Origin: Prillingera fragicola
Lineage: Eukaryota; Basidiomycota; Tremellomycetes; Trichosporonales; Trichosporonaceae
Direction of reading: 5' to 3'
Assembly: GCA_002335605.1 (NCBI GenBank)
Contig: BEDY01000014.1
Location: 209,119-273,118, forward strand
DNA length: 64,000 bases
The notes beneath the pieces were generated by a model. The model saw only the letters and a program-made list of their open reading frames with translations. It did not search any database and had not been told where the DNA came from. Below, piece after piece: positions 21,677 to 34,614 of this stretch. Position 1 is the first letter of the stretch, and every line of letters begins with the position of its first letter. The position numbers were made by a program, and so were the translations under genes.

Positions 21677-22046
21677 AAGGAGACTGTAAAGTGAAGGAGT
21701 TTTGCAACCGTATTCAACCTTCTTCAAGCCACTAGTGACCCATTTGATGTATACCTGTAGATGTGGCATAGGGTCAGTGGATCCGTGGCCCATCGCCGCC
21801 ATCAAGCTCGTGAGCCCATAAGACATAAGCCTACTGTACATTTACATAGGTACTGGTGAAGCACCAACAATCAATAACAATTCTGTTACGTAACTAGGTG
21901 GCACGTGGTCTAAATCTACATGTACATTAAACGCTCCTCCCACATATGACGGGATCAATTCGAAATCCTCTGCCAAACTGGAAAAGGAGGATTGTCCGCG
22001 CGTAAAGTGGACTCTATCCCTCAAGAGCGGCACCCACGACGTCAAA
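21677..22046. other. Spacer and promoter of the eL42 gene
   Basis: 370 bp between the coiled-coil gene and the first coding bases of eL42. The right half should be the ribosomal-protein promoter. No TATA box or known ribosomal-gene element is evident. Confidence 0.35.
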
Positions 22047-22928
<882 letters not shown>

Positions 22929-23618
22929 TCTAATTCCTGAAGAGCAGGATGATGGCTGTAGACATATAGGGCGCTATCTTTGCGAGCTGCTGCGTACCCA
23001 TGCAGCAACCTTTATATGCGTGGTTTGGGGCGGGACAGAGATGGAGCGGATGGGGTGTGGCGAGCAGGGAGGGTCAAGACGCTGTCGCAGTGGTACGCAT
23101 GCTGGCATGAGGGACTGCGATGCGGGGAACGAGCAGGAGCTGGCGGGGTTGGAGAGGGGCGGGAGATGGCAGTGGAGATGGCAGCGGAGACGAGCATTGT
23201 GGCAGTGACCAGCAGTCTTTGAGGCAAGTGAGGCAGAAGGAACGTTGCAGTGGGAATGCCTTGCTGCAACTGGACCAGCATAGGCTGCACTCGTACATCG
23301 GCACTGGGCAGTGGTCGTGCATGAGTTACCCCACGTACCCCCAGCGATACCGGCGGCGCCGATGAGGAGCAGGTGGGGTACTGGTCGGTCAGCCTCGGAA
23401 CCAAAAAGTCTGGAATGAGCTGATATCTGGAACGAGCACCTCCACCGATCGCGTGCTTTGACGACCCACCATGGACTGTTGCTGACAACTCATCTCCTCA
23501 TGCATTCATAATCTCTTTTCACAGCTGACTGGTACTAACAGTCGAGTAGCAAGGTCATAATCACACTCTCAGCATTACTTTAGACACCCAATCACAGCTA
23601 CAACCTCCAACCCCCGCC
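22929..23618. other. Intergenic region, eL42 terminator to MET16 promoter
   Basis: 690 bp with no supported gene. GC- and purine-rich segments (23040-23200) give short random frames. The last 100 bp upstream of 23619 should be the MET16 promoter; I see no CACGTG sulfur-regulator site there. Confidence 0.35.
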
Positions 23619-24560
23619 ATGTCCGACAACACCCTCACCCCCCAGTATACCCCGGAGCAGATTGCCGAGTTCAACAAGCAGCTCGACGGCAAGACCCCGC
23701 AGGATGTGCTCGCCTGGGCTCTCGACAACATTGATGGTCTTTACCAGACCACTGCTTTCGGCCTGTATGTGGCACCATACTACTGTCCAACCATGCTGAC
23801 GTAGTAGAACCGGCTTGGCCGCCCTCGACATGGTGTCCAAGCTGTCGCTTGACCGTGAAGAGACCCACCTCGTTCCCTTGGTGCGTTGCCTGCCATATTC
23901 CAGCAGCTGACGCTAGATCTTCCTCGACACCCTGCACCACTTTCCCGAGACTGTCCAGCTCGCCACCGTCGCGTCGGACAACTACCTCGCCCCTCTGCAT
24001 ACCTACGCGCCACCTGGTGTGTCGACCGCGGACGAGTTTAGTGCAAAGTACGGCGACAAGCTCTGGGAGACTGACGAGGCGAGCTACGACTACCTTGTCA
24101 AGGTCGAGCCTGCTGCGCGCGCGTACAAGGAGCTCGGTGTTCGTGCCGTTATCACGGGCAGGAGGCGGAGCCAGGGTGCGGACCGCGCGGATCTCAAGGT
24201 CATTGAGGTTGACGAGCGGGGTTTGATCAAGATTAACCCTCTTATCACTTGGTCCTTCAAGGAGGTCAAGGAGTACATTGACAAGGAGTGCGTTTTGCTA
24301 TTGGCTTGAGGAGCCGTCGCTGACTTTGCAGGGGCGTCCCATACAACTCATTGCTCGACAAGGGTTACCGCTCCATTGGCGACTGGCACTCCACTGCCGT
24401 TCCGGACCCGAACTCTGTAGCTTCAGACGCCGGCGAGCGCAGCGGCCGATGGCAGGGCAAGGGCAAGTCGGAGTGTGGCCTGCACACAAACTACTTTGAG
24501 ATGAAGAAGCAGTTTGAGGCCAAGGCTGCTGCTGCCGCCGCCACCGGAGCCGACGCGTAG
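23619..24560 (+). CDS. MET16: Phosphoadenosine phosphosulfate (PAPS) reductase
   Basis: Cytosolic enzyme of assimilatory sulfate reduction that turns PAPS plus thioredoxin into sulfite and PAP. The joined product is 272 residues from four exons (23619-23764, 23808-23880, 23917-24287, 24332-24560). Landmarks are the nucleotide-binding region TTAFGLTGLAALDM, LDTLHHFPET, GRRRSQGADRA and the C-terminal active-site motif KSECGLH with the catalytic Cys at about 245. It lacks the extra cysteine pairs of iron-sulfur APS reductases in this stretch, as expected of the fungal PAPS type. Intron 1 ends in TAG-TAG, so an isoform with one extra Arg is possible. Confidence 0.94.
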
Positions 24561-25089
24561 ATGATAGACCTTGTTTTGTATCCCGTACGAGTGGAGATAG
24601 CTCCCAGTGCCATGCATCACCAAGCATGACAGTTTAGCTTCTCGATGAGCAATGCGCATGCATGCTATGCTCTTCGACAAGCTTTAACAGTATTTGCATG
24701 CATGAGGTGGCGTTGTCGGGTTTTGGGCCAATGAGCTGGGAGGCGAAACTGGTCATCCTCCACTTGGTGCACACGTTCCTCGACTTGGTCTTGTCAACAC
24801 TACCCCACACGTTTGCTCCCATCCTACACTTCTCATTCTACTCCATATCCATCTCGCGCTGTGGAATACTTTCTGTACTCGGTCTAGCATACATCCCTAC
24901 TCGTAACCGTCGCCCTCCCCTGTCGACCACCCCGGCAGCATCCAATCTAGCCCAGCCGTCGACGACAACGTCGCGAGCTAGGCTAAATCCTCAGATTCCG
25001 CCGTCTCGTCGCGAACAGCAGCAGGTCGTCACATCGACCTCTTCTGTCGCGAACCAGACGACGCGCAGTCTGAGCGCACACACCATCGC
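24561..25089. other. Intergenic region upstream of the BTB/RCC1 gene
   Basis: 529 bp. The sequence GCATGCATG occurs twice (around 24656 and 24698), each a short alternating purine-pyrimidine palindrome. The rest is a likely promoter and 5' UTR with no recognised element. Confidence 0.35.
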
Positions 25090-28000
25090 ATGCCCAACCT
25101 CCACGCGCACTACTACCACGGCAACGTCAAGGCGTTCCGACACGAGCTCGATGGGACCGCCGCCGCCGGCGCTGCCGCAGCGCTAAACGGCGCATCCGGG
25201 GCCAACGGCGCAAACGGAAACACTGGCAGCAGTCTCAACCCGGGAAGCGCAAGCGGGGGCCGCTCGTGGCAGGGTGGCTTTGTGCATGCGGCGCCAGCAA
25301 AGGCTGATCCAAACGAGCGCGATGCTCTCGGCAGGACGTGAGTAGCTCCGCGCCACCACCCTATGACGCCCCACCGCTGACAAGTCCGCCCAGCGTCCTT
25401 CATATCGCAGCCGCAACACCCACGCAGCAAGCCTACAACTTCTTCGCAGTGCTTCTCCGCAACCCGAATCTGTCTGTGAATCTGCAGGACTATGAGTCGG
25501 GCTACACGGCGCTGCACCGCGCGTTGTATGCGGGCAACATTCGCGCCGCGAGGGATCTCCTCGCTCGCAGCGACACGGACATCTCGATCAAGGATTCAGA
25601 GGGCCTGACACCGTTCGATCTGTACAACGGTACAGTGGAAGGGGTGAGTGCAGGTCGTCGAGGCATGTGGCTAATGACAGACCAACCCTCCCTCTGGCGC
25701 TTCAGAAGGCACCGACCTCTACACCTGGGGCGTTAACCGTGAGTTTGCCACCCAATCTTTCCCCGTGTGGTGACTGACCCCTGTCGCAGGCAACTATGCA
25801 CTCGGTATCGGAGACTCGTCCGACAAGGCGTTCCCCGATCGCGTGCATCTTCTCACCCAGAAGCAGGCCAGCGACCGGCCCGACCCGGCCGAGCGCTTCT
25901 TCAATGTTGGCGTCCAGGATGTCGAAATGTCGAAACTGCACACGGGTGTGCTCACGACCGAATCTCGTGGAAACTTGAGTCTCTGCGGCTTTGGAAATGG
26001 GGGACGTCTCGGTCGCGCCGTCCACTCGCAGCTCAGCCTCACTCCCCTGCCCGACTTCCCTCACCAGGTCACTGCGCTCGCGCTGGGTCAGGACCACTCG
26101 CTCGCCCTGACGTCTGGAGGTTACATTCTCGCCTGGGGAAACAACCGCTTCGCCCAGCTTGGATACCCCATGGACGCACCGGATAGGCCAAATCCATTCG
26201 CCAAGGAAGGCGACGAGCTCATCCAAACTACGCCAAAGAGGATTATCGGCCCGCTGAAGAAGGAGTTTGTGCGCGGTGTCGCAGCAGGTCGCATGTCCAG
26301 CGCGTGCTGGACGGCAGACGCACTGTGGACGTGGGGCACAAACCTCGGGCATCTTGGGTACGAGAAGGCTGGCACGCCCATCCAGGTCAACCCTAGGAAG
26401 GTCACTGCCATCTCGGAGACTGTGATTGACGTCGCGCTGTCAGACTACGCCATGATCTGTATTCTTGACAACCACGAGGTGTTGTGTTTTCACCACGACA
26501 CGCATTTCAAGATCAGCTTTGGTGGCCCGCAGCGCTCGCTCAAGGCGCCTAAAAACCCAGGGCAGGTCAACCTCGACCCAAACATTGTCAAGGTTACGAG
26601 CCGTGGCCAAATGTTCGCGACGCTGTCCAAGGCAGGCGATGTGTGCACCTTCCAGCTCCCGCATCCTTCCGAGGAGGCGACAAAGGACATTCGCGACAGG
26701 CACGTAACCGTCAAGCCCCAGATCATGTGGGCGTTGCGCAAAAACTTTACTGCAGTCAAGGACATGGCTCTGGGCGGTGACGGCACGATCATCATCTGCA
26801 CACACTCGGGCCACGTGTTTGTCCGTCAGCGTGGCAAGACTGGCTCGGCAAAGTACAAGCGCATCCCGTATTTGCAGCGTATCATAAAGGTCGCCGCAAA
26901 CGACTCGGGTGCGTTTGCTGCGGTCCGCATCGACGCTCGTCCTACGGCCATTACGCTGAAGGGCAAGACTCTCGAGGAGGATCTGTTCCTTTTGCAACCG
27001 CACATCCGGCGGTTCGAGAGCCAGATGAACGCCGAAGACTTCGACAGGCAGATCAAGGCTGCTGCGCTTGGACAGCAGATCGACCCCGACGACGAAGAGA
27101 GTGCGGTGGATTCGGCAGCTCACGATACTTTTGTGGCTGTAGCATTGTGTCAGATCCTGAGCCGCTGGCAGGCCACCAACGCCGAGTCGCTGTTTGCGTG
27201 GTCCGAGTCCCTACTTGGCAGTGACGTGAGCGTTGTTGTGGGCGAAATCTCGATTCCGGCACACAGCGTGATTCTGTCGCTTCGTTCGGATGTGTTCAGA
27301 AAGCTGCTCAACGGGTCCGAAACAGCAGAGAAGATTGCCGTGCACCGCGAAGGCGACGCCTACACTGTCAACATGGACGCGTGTCACCCCCTTGTCGCCC
27401 TGCTGCTGTTGCAGTACGTATACTCGGATGACATGGCGGCTGTCTGGGACTCGCGCGTGGCGTACGTCCTGCAGACAAAGTTCAAGGACTTGGCCCTGCC
27501 GCTTACACAGGTCAAGGCGGATATCAAGCATTTCGCCGAGGTGCTCGAGCTTGCGCCGCTTTTGCCAGTGCTTGCGCTCCAGTCAAAGTCGACTATCTCG
27601 ACCAAGACACTGGCGAACGACCTGGCATCTTTCTTCACCAAGACTAGCACACCGCCCTCCAAGGCCTGCGACATTGTCATTGTGCTCGCAGATCGCGAGG
27701 TCGCGTGCCAGTCTGTGCTTTTGCGCGCACGGTGCCCGTTCTTCGAGGCATTCTTCGCCGACCGTGACTGGACGCTCAACCGCCGCGAAGATGGAAAGGT
27801 CGTTGTCGACATGGATCATCTGCGCTGGCGCCCCATGGCGCTCGTGTTCAAGTTTATCCACGAGGGCGTCGAGGACGACTTGTTTGACTACCTCCACCAG
27901 GAGACTCTGGACGAGTTCCTTGACTTTGTCTTCGAGGTGCTTGCCGCTGCGACAGAGCTGCTCATGGACAGGCTTGTGCTCGTGTGCTCGCGTGTCATAG

Positions 28001-29667
28001 CCAAGCACTGCAACCCTTACAATGCGGCGGCTCTTGCTACCGAGGCATCTTTCTATCAGGCTACGACGCTCAAGAACGCACTGTTCGACTACATCAGTTC
28101 ATGTCTGGAGACAATGCTCGAGTCGGGTCTCCTAGACGACATGGAGGACGATGTCTTGCGTGACCTGTCAACTGTCATTGCGCGCAAGCAGAGCGATAAG
28201 AGTGTCCTCCCGCGCTCTGGCCTTCTTGTCGATGAGGTCATGGCAAAGCATCGCGATTGGCTCGCACTCCAGGACATTCCTACACCTCGGGTGCGGGTTC
28301 CGACAAAATGGAAACCGAGGTCGCCGCTCCTGCAACCCCATGACCGGCGAGCGTCAGGCATGTCGCCTCTCAGCACCCCAGACTTGAAGCCGCTGCAGCC
28401 CGCCAACGCCGTTGAGGAAATGTTCTCGATGGACGAGGACCACTCTCCATCAACCCAGGCCGTGGGGGGCAGCGATACACCACGTACGCGCCCTATGACC
28501 CCGCTGAGCCTGTCCGCAGGCCAGGGACCGGGGTCGAGCAAGACGCTGGTCTGGAAGTCCAGGACGGTTGAGTCCGAAAAGGTGGACTTGAGGAGCATCA
28601 TGGCAGAAGCGGCGGCAACCAAGACTCCGCGCGCTAGCACGCCGTCGACCCCAGCTCGTCCTGGAGCACGGAATGTTCCTGGCTCGTCGCCGGTACTGGG
28701 CCCCTCGACACCGAGGTCGATCGTGCCGCCCTTGTCCAGCGGAGGCACTCCTTGGCGTACGGTTGATCAGCGCAAGACGTCGCTGTCAGCTGTGCAGTCC
28801 CAACAGCAGTCATCGTCGCCTTTGTCGGCCTCGCCGCTGGCTTCCGCTCGTGCCTCCGGATCACAGGCATCTCCTGCCCCGGGATCTCAGCGCGCCGGCC
28901 TCATTACCCCAATGAAACAGGCTATGCCCTCCGGCTCAGTCCGCCGCGCGGGAACCGGCGCAGCGTGGACCACTCCAACCTACTCGTCCCCGCCACCGCC
29001 CGCCCCTATGCCTAGCACATCTCCTATTGCCGCGTCAGGTTCGAGCGTCACGCAGTCGTTCTCTCTTCTGGCAATCCAGCAGGAAGAGCGCGATGCCGCT
29101 AACCGCCTCGCACGCGGTAAGACTATCAAGTCGTTTGCCGAGATCCAGGCGGAGGAGGCTGAGGAACGCGCCGCGGCTGCTGAAAAGTCGCGCGAGGAAG
29201 AGTTCCAGCGCTGGTGGGCGGAGGAGCAGTCGCGCTCTCAGCCGAACGGGCAAGGGGCTGCTTCCGGGAGTGGAGGTGCAGGCAGGGGACGCGGAAGAGG
29301 CCAGAAGAGGGTGCCAAACCGTGGCGCAAAGGGAGGCAGAGCGAGCCGTGGTGGTGCGGCAGGAGCAAATGGTGATGGTGGTGAACCACCTGCTGCGACT
29401 GGCAGCGGCGTTGAAGGCTCTCCCGGAGGTGGGGAAAGCAGCCGAGGCGGAGGCGGGGCTGGCCGGGGAAGAGGAGGTGGCCGCGGCAAGTCGACTCGCA
29501 GTGGCCGTGGCGGAGCTGGAGGTGAACGGACCAACGGCGGCGGCGATGGAGGCATTTCTCACAGCGAAGGTGGAGGTGGTGGTGAGGGAGGAGGCGGAGC
29601 TGGCGGTGAGCGTCGTAACCGGCGTCCTGCCAAGCCGCGTGGAGGGGGCGGGGCAGTCAAAGCATAG
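25090..29667 (+). CDS. Ankyrin-RCC1-BTB/POZ protein, IBTK / Btb3 type, with RG-rich tail
   Basis: Large 1477-residue protein in four exons (25090-25337, 25394-25643, 25681-25738, 25790-29667). Order: ankyrin repeats (about 84-162, TVLHIAAA, SGYTALHRALYAGN), RCC1 repeats (about 178-480, LYTWGVNRNYALGIGD, GYILAWGNNRFAQLG), a first BTB/POZ domain near 664 (DVSVVVGEISIPAHSVIL), a second near 810 (CDIVIVLADREVACQSVLL), a long Ser/Pro-rich linker, a charged helix (EEAEERAAAAEKSREEEF) and a Gly/Arg-rich tail from about 1343. This is the architecture of human IBTK and S. pombe Btb3, BTB adaptors of cullin-3 ubiquitin ligases. The RG-rich tail suggests RNA binding or arginine methylation; this is inference. 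Confidence 0.9.
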
Positions 29668-29851
29668 AGCAGCACTAGTCATATCTCGCAATGCATATCC
29701 CACAACAGGTTGTAATCTTAGCAAAAAGCACTCTGCCACCGCCGTGCCCGGTTGCGCCACTCACCCAGGAATCAATCTCGAAAAGGTCCGTTGTCAGCCG
29801 ACCGCTATCTACTCTCTTTCTCTCTTCACATTTAAAACCCATACCCCCAAA

Positions 29852-32319
29852 ATGGCATCTCGCAGCACTCTCAGCGCTGCGCGTGCCCTCTCACCACACC
29901 TGCGGCAGCGCGCGGCCGCCGCCGTAGCCAGTGTCGCCCGCTCGTCTCCACTTTTGCGGCGCTCCTTGGCCGTTGCCGCTGGCCCGTCTCGGAACCGCCT
30001 AGCAACAGCGACAGCCCCTCTCGACCGCTTCCCTTCCATCCCGCCCGTGTCCACACGCAAGCAGGACGACGACGGCGACGTGCGCCACCTTTTCGATACA
30101 AACTACATCCCGACCTCGGCCTCGCCGACTGGTCTCTTCACCTTGGGCCCACTCACGAACCCGCGCAACATGCAGGCGCTGACTGAGCGGACACTCGTGC
30201 ATGCGCAGGCGATTGTGGATCGGATCAGCCGTGCGCGCGACGACCCGTCTGGCAAGGAGCTGCGGCTGGTGGTCAAGAACCTGGACCGGCTCAGTGACTT
30301 GCTGTGTGGTGTTATCGACATGTGCGAGCTCGTGCGCAACACCCACCCCGAGGACCGGTGGGTTGCCGAGGCCGACCGCGCGTACGAGAGGCTCTGCAGC
30401 TTTATGAACGGGCTTAACACCGACCGAGGACTGTTCGAGGCTCTCGTTGCGACGCTAGAGGCGAAGCACGAGCCGCCCCACAGTCACGCCGAGACGCAGG
30501 TGGCCTTGACGTTTTTGCGCGACTTTGAGAAGAGCGGTATCGATCTGCCCGCGGGGCCGCGTGCGCGGTTCGTCCAGCTGAGTGACAGTATTCTGTCGTT
30601 GGGCAGGACTTTTCTCAGCACTGCGTCAAGTGGACCTCCGCAGCAACCCCTTATCGAGATTGACCAGCCGGACCGCCTGCAGGACGGCTTGGGAGCCAAC
30701 TTTGTTCGTTCACTGCCCCAGCGCCGCGGCAAGGCCCTCGTTGTGCCGGGCAGCTGGGAGGCGCAAATGATTGTGCGCTTTGCGCGCGACGCCGAGCTCC
30801 GCCAGCAGGCGTACATTGCCAACAACCAGAGCGACCCAGAGCGTGTCGAGGTGCTCGAGCAGTTGCTTGCTCAGCGCGCCGAGCTTGCTGGTGTGCTCGG
30901 CAAGTCGAACTGGGCAGAGGTTGCGCTGGTGGACAAGATGGCAAAGAACCCCGAAAATGTCTGGGAATTCCTCTCCTCGCTGGCCGAGCACCACAAACCC
31001 CAGGCAGCCGCCGATGTCGCCACCCTCCAGCGTCTCAAGGCGCAGTCGATCACTGGCATTGCATTCCCCGAGGAGCTCGGCACTGCTCATCTGCCTCCCT
31101 TGAGCGCATGGGACCGCGACTACTTTTCCGAACGCTACGTCTCGTCGCTTGCACCCGCATCACTCTCCCCTCTCGCCCCCTACCTCTCCACGGGCACTGT
31201 CCTCCGTGGTCTTTCGCGTCTCTTCTCTCGGCTGTATGGCATCTCTTTCCGCCCCGCTGCCGTCGCACCAGGAGAGGTCTGGCACCCAAGCGTGCGCCGC
31301 CTGGACGTTGTCGACGAAAACGAAGGCACTATCGGCGTCATCTACTTTGACCTATTCTCGCGAGACGGCAAGCCACCCAACGCCGCGCACTACACTGTGC
31401 GCTGCAGCAGGCGAGTGGACGACGACGATCTCGCAGGCGACGGATTGCCGCAGGGTTGGGACTCGCGCTGGGGGCCAGGTCTTGAGACCGAGGGCGAGAC
31501 GATGAACGGCCGCGAAGGACGGTTCCAGCTGCCCATCGTGGTGCTCACGACCGACTTTGGAGTTGTCGAGGCTGACAGGCCGGCGCTGCTTGGCTGGCAC
31601 GAGGTCGAGACCCTGTTCCACGAGATGGGACACGCCATGCACTGTGAGTTGTCTGATACACAGTCTGAACGTAGGCGGTGACTAACTTTGCAGCCATGAT
31701 AGGCCGCACCGAGTACCACAATGTCTCTGGCACGCGATGCGCCACTGACTTTGTCGAGCTCCCGTCCATCCTCATGGAGCACTTTGTGGCCTCTCCCTCA
31801 GTCCTTGGCCTCTTTGCCGAGCACTACCAGACTGGCGAGCCCTTGCCGGTGCAGCTCCTCCAGTCGCACCTGTCCCTTCAGCAGTCGTTTGCCGCACTCG
31901 AGACCCACGGCCAGATCATCATGGCCATGCTCGACCAGCGCTACCACTCGCTGCTCCCTGGAGACGCTGTCGACAGCTCTGCTGTGCACGCCGCTCTGCA
32001 AACCTCGGCAGGCGTCTTTGCCCCGGTTGACGGAACTGCATGGCAGACCCAGTTTGGCCACTTGTTTGGCTATGGCGCAACGTACTACTCGTACCTGTTT
32101 GACCGCGCAATTGCAGGCAAGGTGTTTGAGTCGCTGTTCGCCAACGACCCCTTGAGCCGCGACAGTGGTCATCTGCTCAAGGAGGGCCTGCTCAAGTGGG
32201 GCGGCGGTCGGGATCCATGGGAGATGGTGGGCCAGGTCGTTGGCGGCACCGAGGGGGAGATCATTGCCCGAGGCGACGAGAAGGCCATGGAGGTCGTCGG
32301 CGGTTGGACCATCAAGTAG
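29852..32319 (+). CDS. OCT1: Mitochondrial intermediate peptidase (M3 family)
   Basis: Matrix metalloprotease that removes an octapeptide from imported precursors after MPP cleavage. The product is 805 residues from two exons (29852-31643, 31694-32319). An Arg/Ala/Ser-rich N-terminus (about 50 residues, few acidics) is a clear mitochondrial presequence. The zinc site is HEMGH (His590, Glu591, His594), and the third ligand Glu619 lies in ATDFVELPS after the splice. The intron splits [19 protein letters not shown], a conserved M3 block, so the junction is secure. [17 protein letters not shown] near the C-terminus is also typical. ATG 29852 is only 184 bp after the preceding stop. Confidence 0.95.
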
Positions 32320-32856
32320 CCTCTCTCCCAGGCTTGGTCTGCTTAAGCTTCTCATCCGAAGGGACCATTTTAGATCCGCCTGCATCCGCAACAGTAGGTC
32401 GGCCTAGTACCTCACATTCAGCATAACCCCGTCTACGCGGCGTCATTCATCCCTCTTTGTATCTCGTAGTCATGATGCATCTCTCACCAAGCCTGAGGGG
32501 CCTTCCGCTAGCACCGGGACTGCCCTGGCACACGACACATGCGCACTGCTCGACGACAGATCTCGACGGGACAGACGTACGTCAGATCTTTATTAATTGC
32601 ATGTTGCCTTGGCATGTGGCGGCGGCGGTCGCCGCCTGTTTTCCTGTACGTTGTTCCTATGTTGCCAGTCATGTCGTCCAATACTTGTCCCTCCCCCCGT
32701 CGGCGTGTCCCACTCGTGTGCACCCTCCAAGTTTGACATTGGCAGTTGTCTCTCGTCAGCTATTCACTATTACCGCCCACTTGGGAAGAGATGATCGCCT
32801 CGACATTCTGACCTACGAGAGGAGGAGCAACTCTCCCGCCTTCCAACCGCGACACC
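32320..32856. other. Intergenic region, no recognised feature
   Basis: 537 bp between OCT1 and the F-box-like gene. Short frames only; probably a 3' UTR followed by a promoter. Confidence 0.35.
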
Positions 32857-34071
32857 ATGGCGGCAAAACCAGTCGCCATTGATTACACTGCCTATCCACA
32901 CATTTTTGATCGCATCATCGAACACGCGCCATACGAGTTTTTGGTCCTCCTTCGCCCAACCTGCAAGGCAATAAAGGACCGCGTCGACAGCCTCCTCACC
33001 GCGCATGTAGTCCTCGCCCCCGTGGCCGCCATACACGGCAGGCCGCCACAAGCCCTCGCCGTCGGCTGCCCCTCGGGACGGCTACCGAGTCTAATGGTCT
33101 GGCACTGCTCCCCGCAGCTGGGGCTTCAAGACCTGTCTGCGCGGGTGACGGACGGCGATGCCGAGCTGCTGCGCCTGCTGCGCCACGCGCGTGTAGTCGA
33201 CCTCGCGCTCGAGGGCACGTCGTCGCGCCGCGCTCACGCGATTGCGAGGAGACTCCCAGCGGTGGACATGGTGCGGTTCTTCCACCCTCATCTGCGGGAT
33301 CTGCCGGACCGAGAGGCGCGGGCGTTTGCCGCTGCGCAGAGGTCGGCTTGGAGCAGGATGTCGCTGCCACATCGGCGTGTGGCGTCTCCGCTACCCGCTG
33401 CGCACGGCGACGATGAGCGGGATCCTGCAAGCGTCGTCCCTCCAACGACACCTGGTAAGCAGCGAACGTCTGTTTTATTTTTCGATGCGCAGAACACTAC
33501 ATTCTTCCCACCGCCCTTCCTCCGCTCGCTCGCTGGCGGCACGACAAAGTTTGTCATGAACATCAACTATGACCCGCGCGACTACGACCTCGCCGCGAGG
33601 GGCAAGTGGGTTGTCGAGGGCATCTACGCAAATACAGTGCGAGAGGCGGTTTTTGTCCTTCACGCAGATCAACTACCTCTCAACATGCCGCTCGAGTCTC
33701 CTGCGTCCGACTTTAGCAATGGAGGCAGCTACGAGTCGACGCCGCCGACGTCGTGGATGCTGCGCTACATTGTGAACCACCTGGCCTACTTTCCCATTCT
33801 GCCGAATATGAGGTTTGCAAAGCACATCTTGGTTATTGATGGCGAGCTACCGCCTTGGGCTGGTGAGGAGAGGGAGGCAGTCGTGCGCACGCTGAAATAC
33901 GAGATGCGGCAGGCTATGGAACTTGTCCTTTCCAAAATTGTGGGTGGGTCTACAGGGGTTCAGTGGATGAGGACAAAGCTGCTGTCTGAAATAGAGAGGA
34001 TGGAGGTACTAAGACTTGACGAGTACCGGGAGAGGGAGGGGAGGGATGGCGTCTTGGCCACCGAGGAGTAG
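32857..34071 (+). CDS. F-box-like protein of unknown target
   Basis: Single-exon 404-residue protein. The N-terminus (YTAYPHIFDRIIEHAPYEFLV, then LRPTCKAIKDRVDSLL) has the shape of an F-box helix bundle: P-x-I-F-D-x-I, L-L-x-L-R-x-T-C-K. The rest has no domain I can name; it contains FVMNINYDPRDYD, a Trp-rich segment and an amphipathic C-terminal helix. A donor-like GTAAGC and acceptor-like GCGCAG (about 33452-33490) bracket 38 nt, but removing them breaks the frame, so I keep it intronless. Proteins of this shape are common as lineage-expanded families in basidiomycete yeasts, which would fit but is not shown here. Confidence 0.68.
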   Translation: MAAKPVAIDYTAYPHIFDRIIEHAPYEFLVLLRPTCKAIKDRVDSLLTAHVVLAPVAAIHGRPPQALAVGCPSGRLPSLMVWHCSPQLGLQDLSARVTDGDAELLRLLRHARVVDLALEGTSSRRAHAIARRLPAVDMVRFFHPHLRDLPDREARAFAAAQRSAWSRMSLPHRRVASPLPAAHGDDERDPASVVPPTTPGKQRTSVLFFDAQNTTFFPPPFLRSLAGGTTKFVMNINYDPRDYDLAARGKWVVEGIYANTVREAVFVLHADQLPLNMPLESPASDFSNGGSYESTPPTSWMLRYIVNHLAYFPILPNMRFAKHILVIDGELPPWAGEEREAVVRTLKYEMRQAMELVLSKIVGGSTGVQWMRTKLLSEIERMEVLRLDEYREREGRDGVLATEE

Positions 34072-34614
34072 TGTGGCTTGGCTGTGTCGAGGCCGTCGAG
34101 GGATGTGTGCTGGACACTTTGGTATGTACATAGATTACGTCTAGCGATGATAGTCATGACTTCACAGCACAGCAGCAGATATCGCATTTGCTACGTGCAG
34201 ACTGATAAGAGTGAGTGAGCAGTGTCCATGGACTGTGGTGGACAGTGGTCCAACTAGAGCTGGGCCGAGGCTGTTCGGTGGCCATGACCCATTGATCAAC
34301 GCCAAACAGGCCACGGATGATGTACTACTCTTTTCTCTTTCACAAATGCTCTCATCCACTTTCATGTCTGCTCTCTTCACCCCGCCACCTAGAAACCCCC
34401 TACAAAGACTCGGCCACGACACCCTATCTAATATCCTCGCCGCAGACGCTGCGCTCCGGCCAACAGTGACCACCTCAGCTCGTCCCAGTTGTGAGTCAGC
34501 CGCCATCCTCTGCGATCGTCCTGACCCTTCCACGTCCTCTTCCGCACCATGTTGTCCAGTCCTCTCCCTACAGCATCAGCTTGCACATGAACTGATATCC
34601 AGACCCACGACACA
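34072..34614. other. Intergenic region, no recognised feature
   Basis: 543 bp between the F-box-like gene and a doubtful small gene. No supported coding, RNA or repeat. Confidence 0.35.

Noticed and set aside
29027..29851. Apparent in-frame N-terminal extension of OCT1 overlapping the BTB/RCC1 gene
   Set aside because: The extension reads the RG-rich tail of the upstream gene in another frame. The real start ATG 29852 opens a clean mitochondrial presequence.
33452..33490. Intron-like GTAAGC...GCGCAG in the F-box-like gene
   Set aside because: Removing 38 nt breaks the frame that otherwise stays open to the C-terminus.
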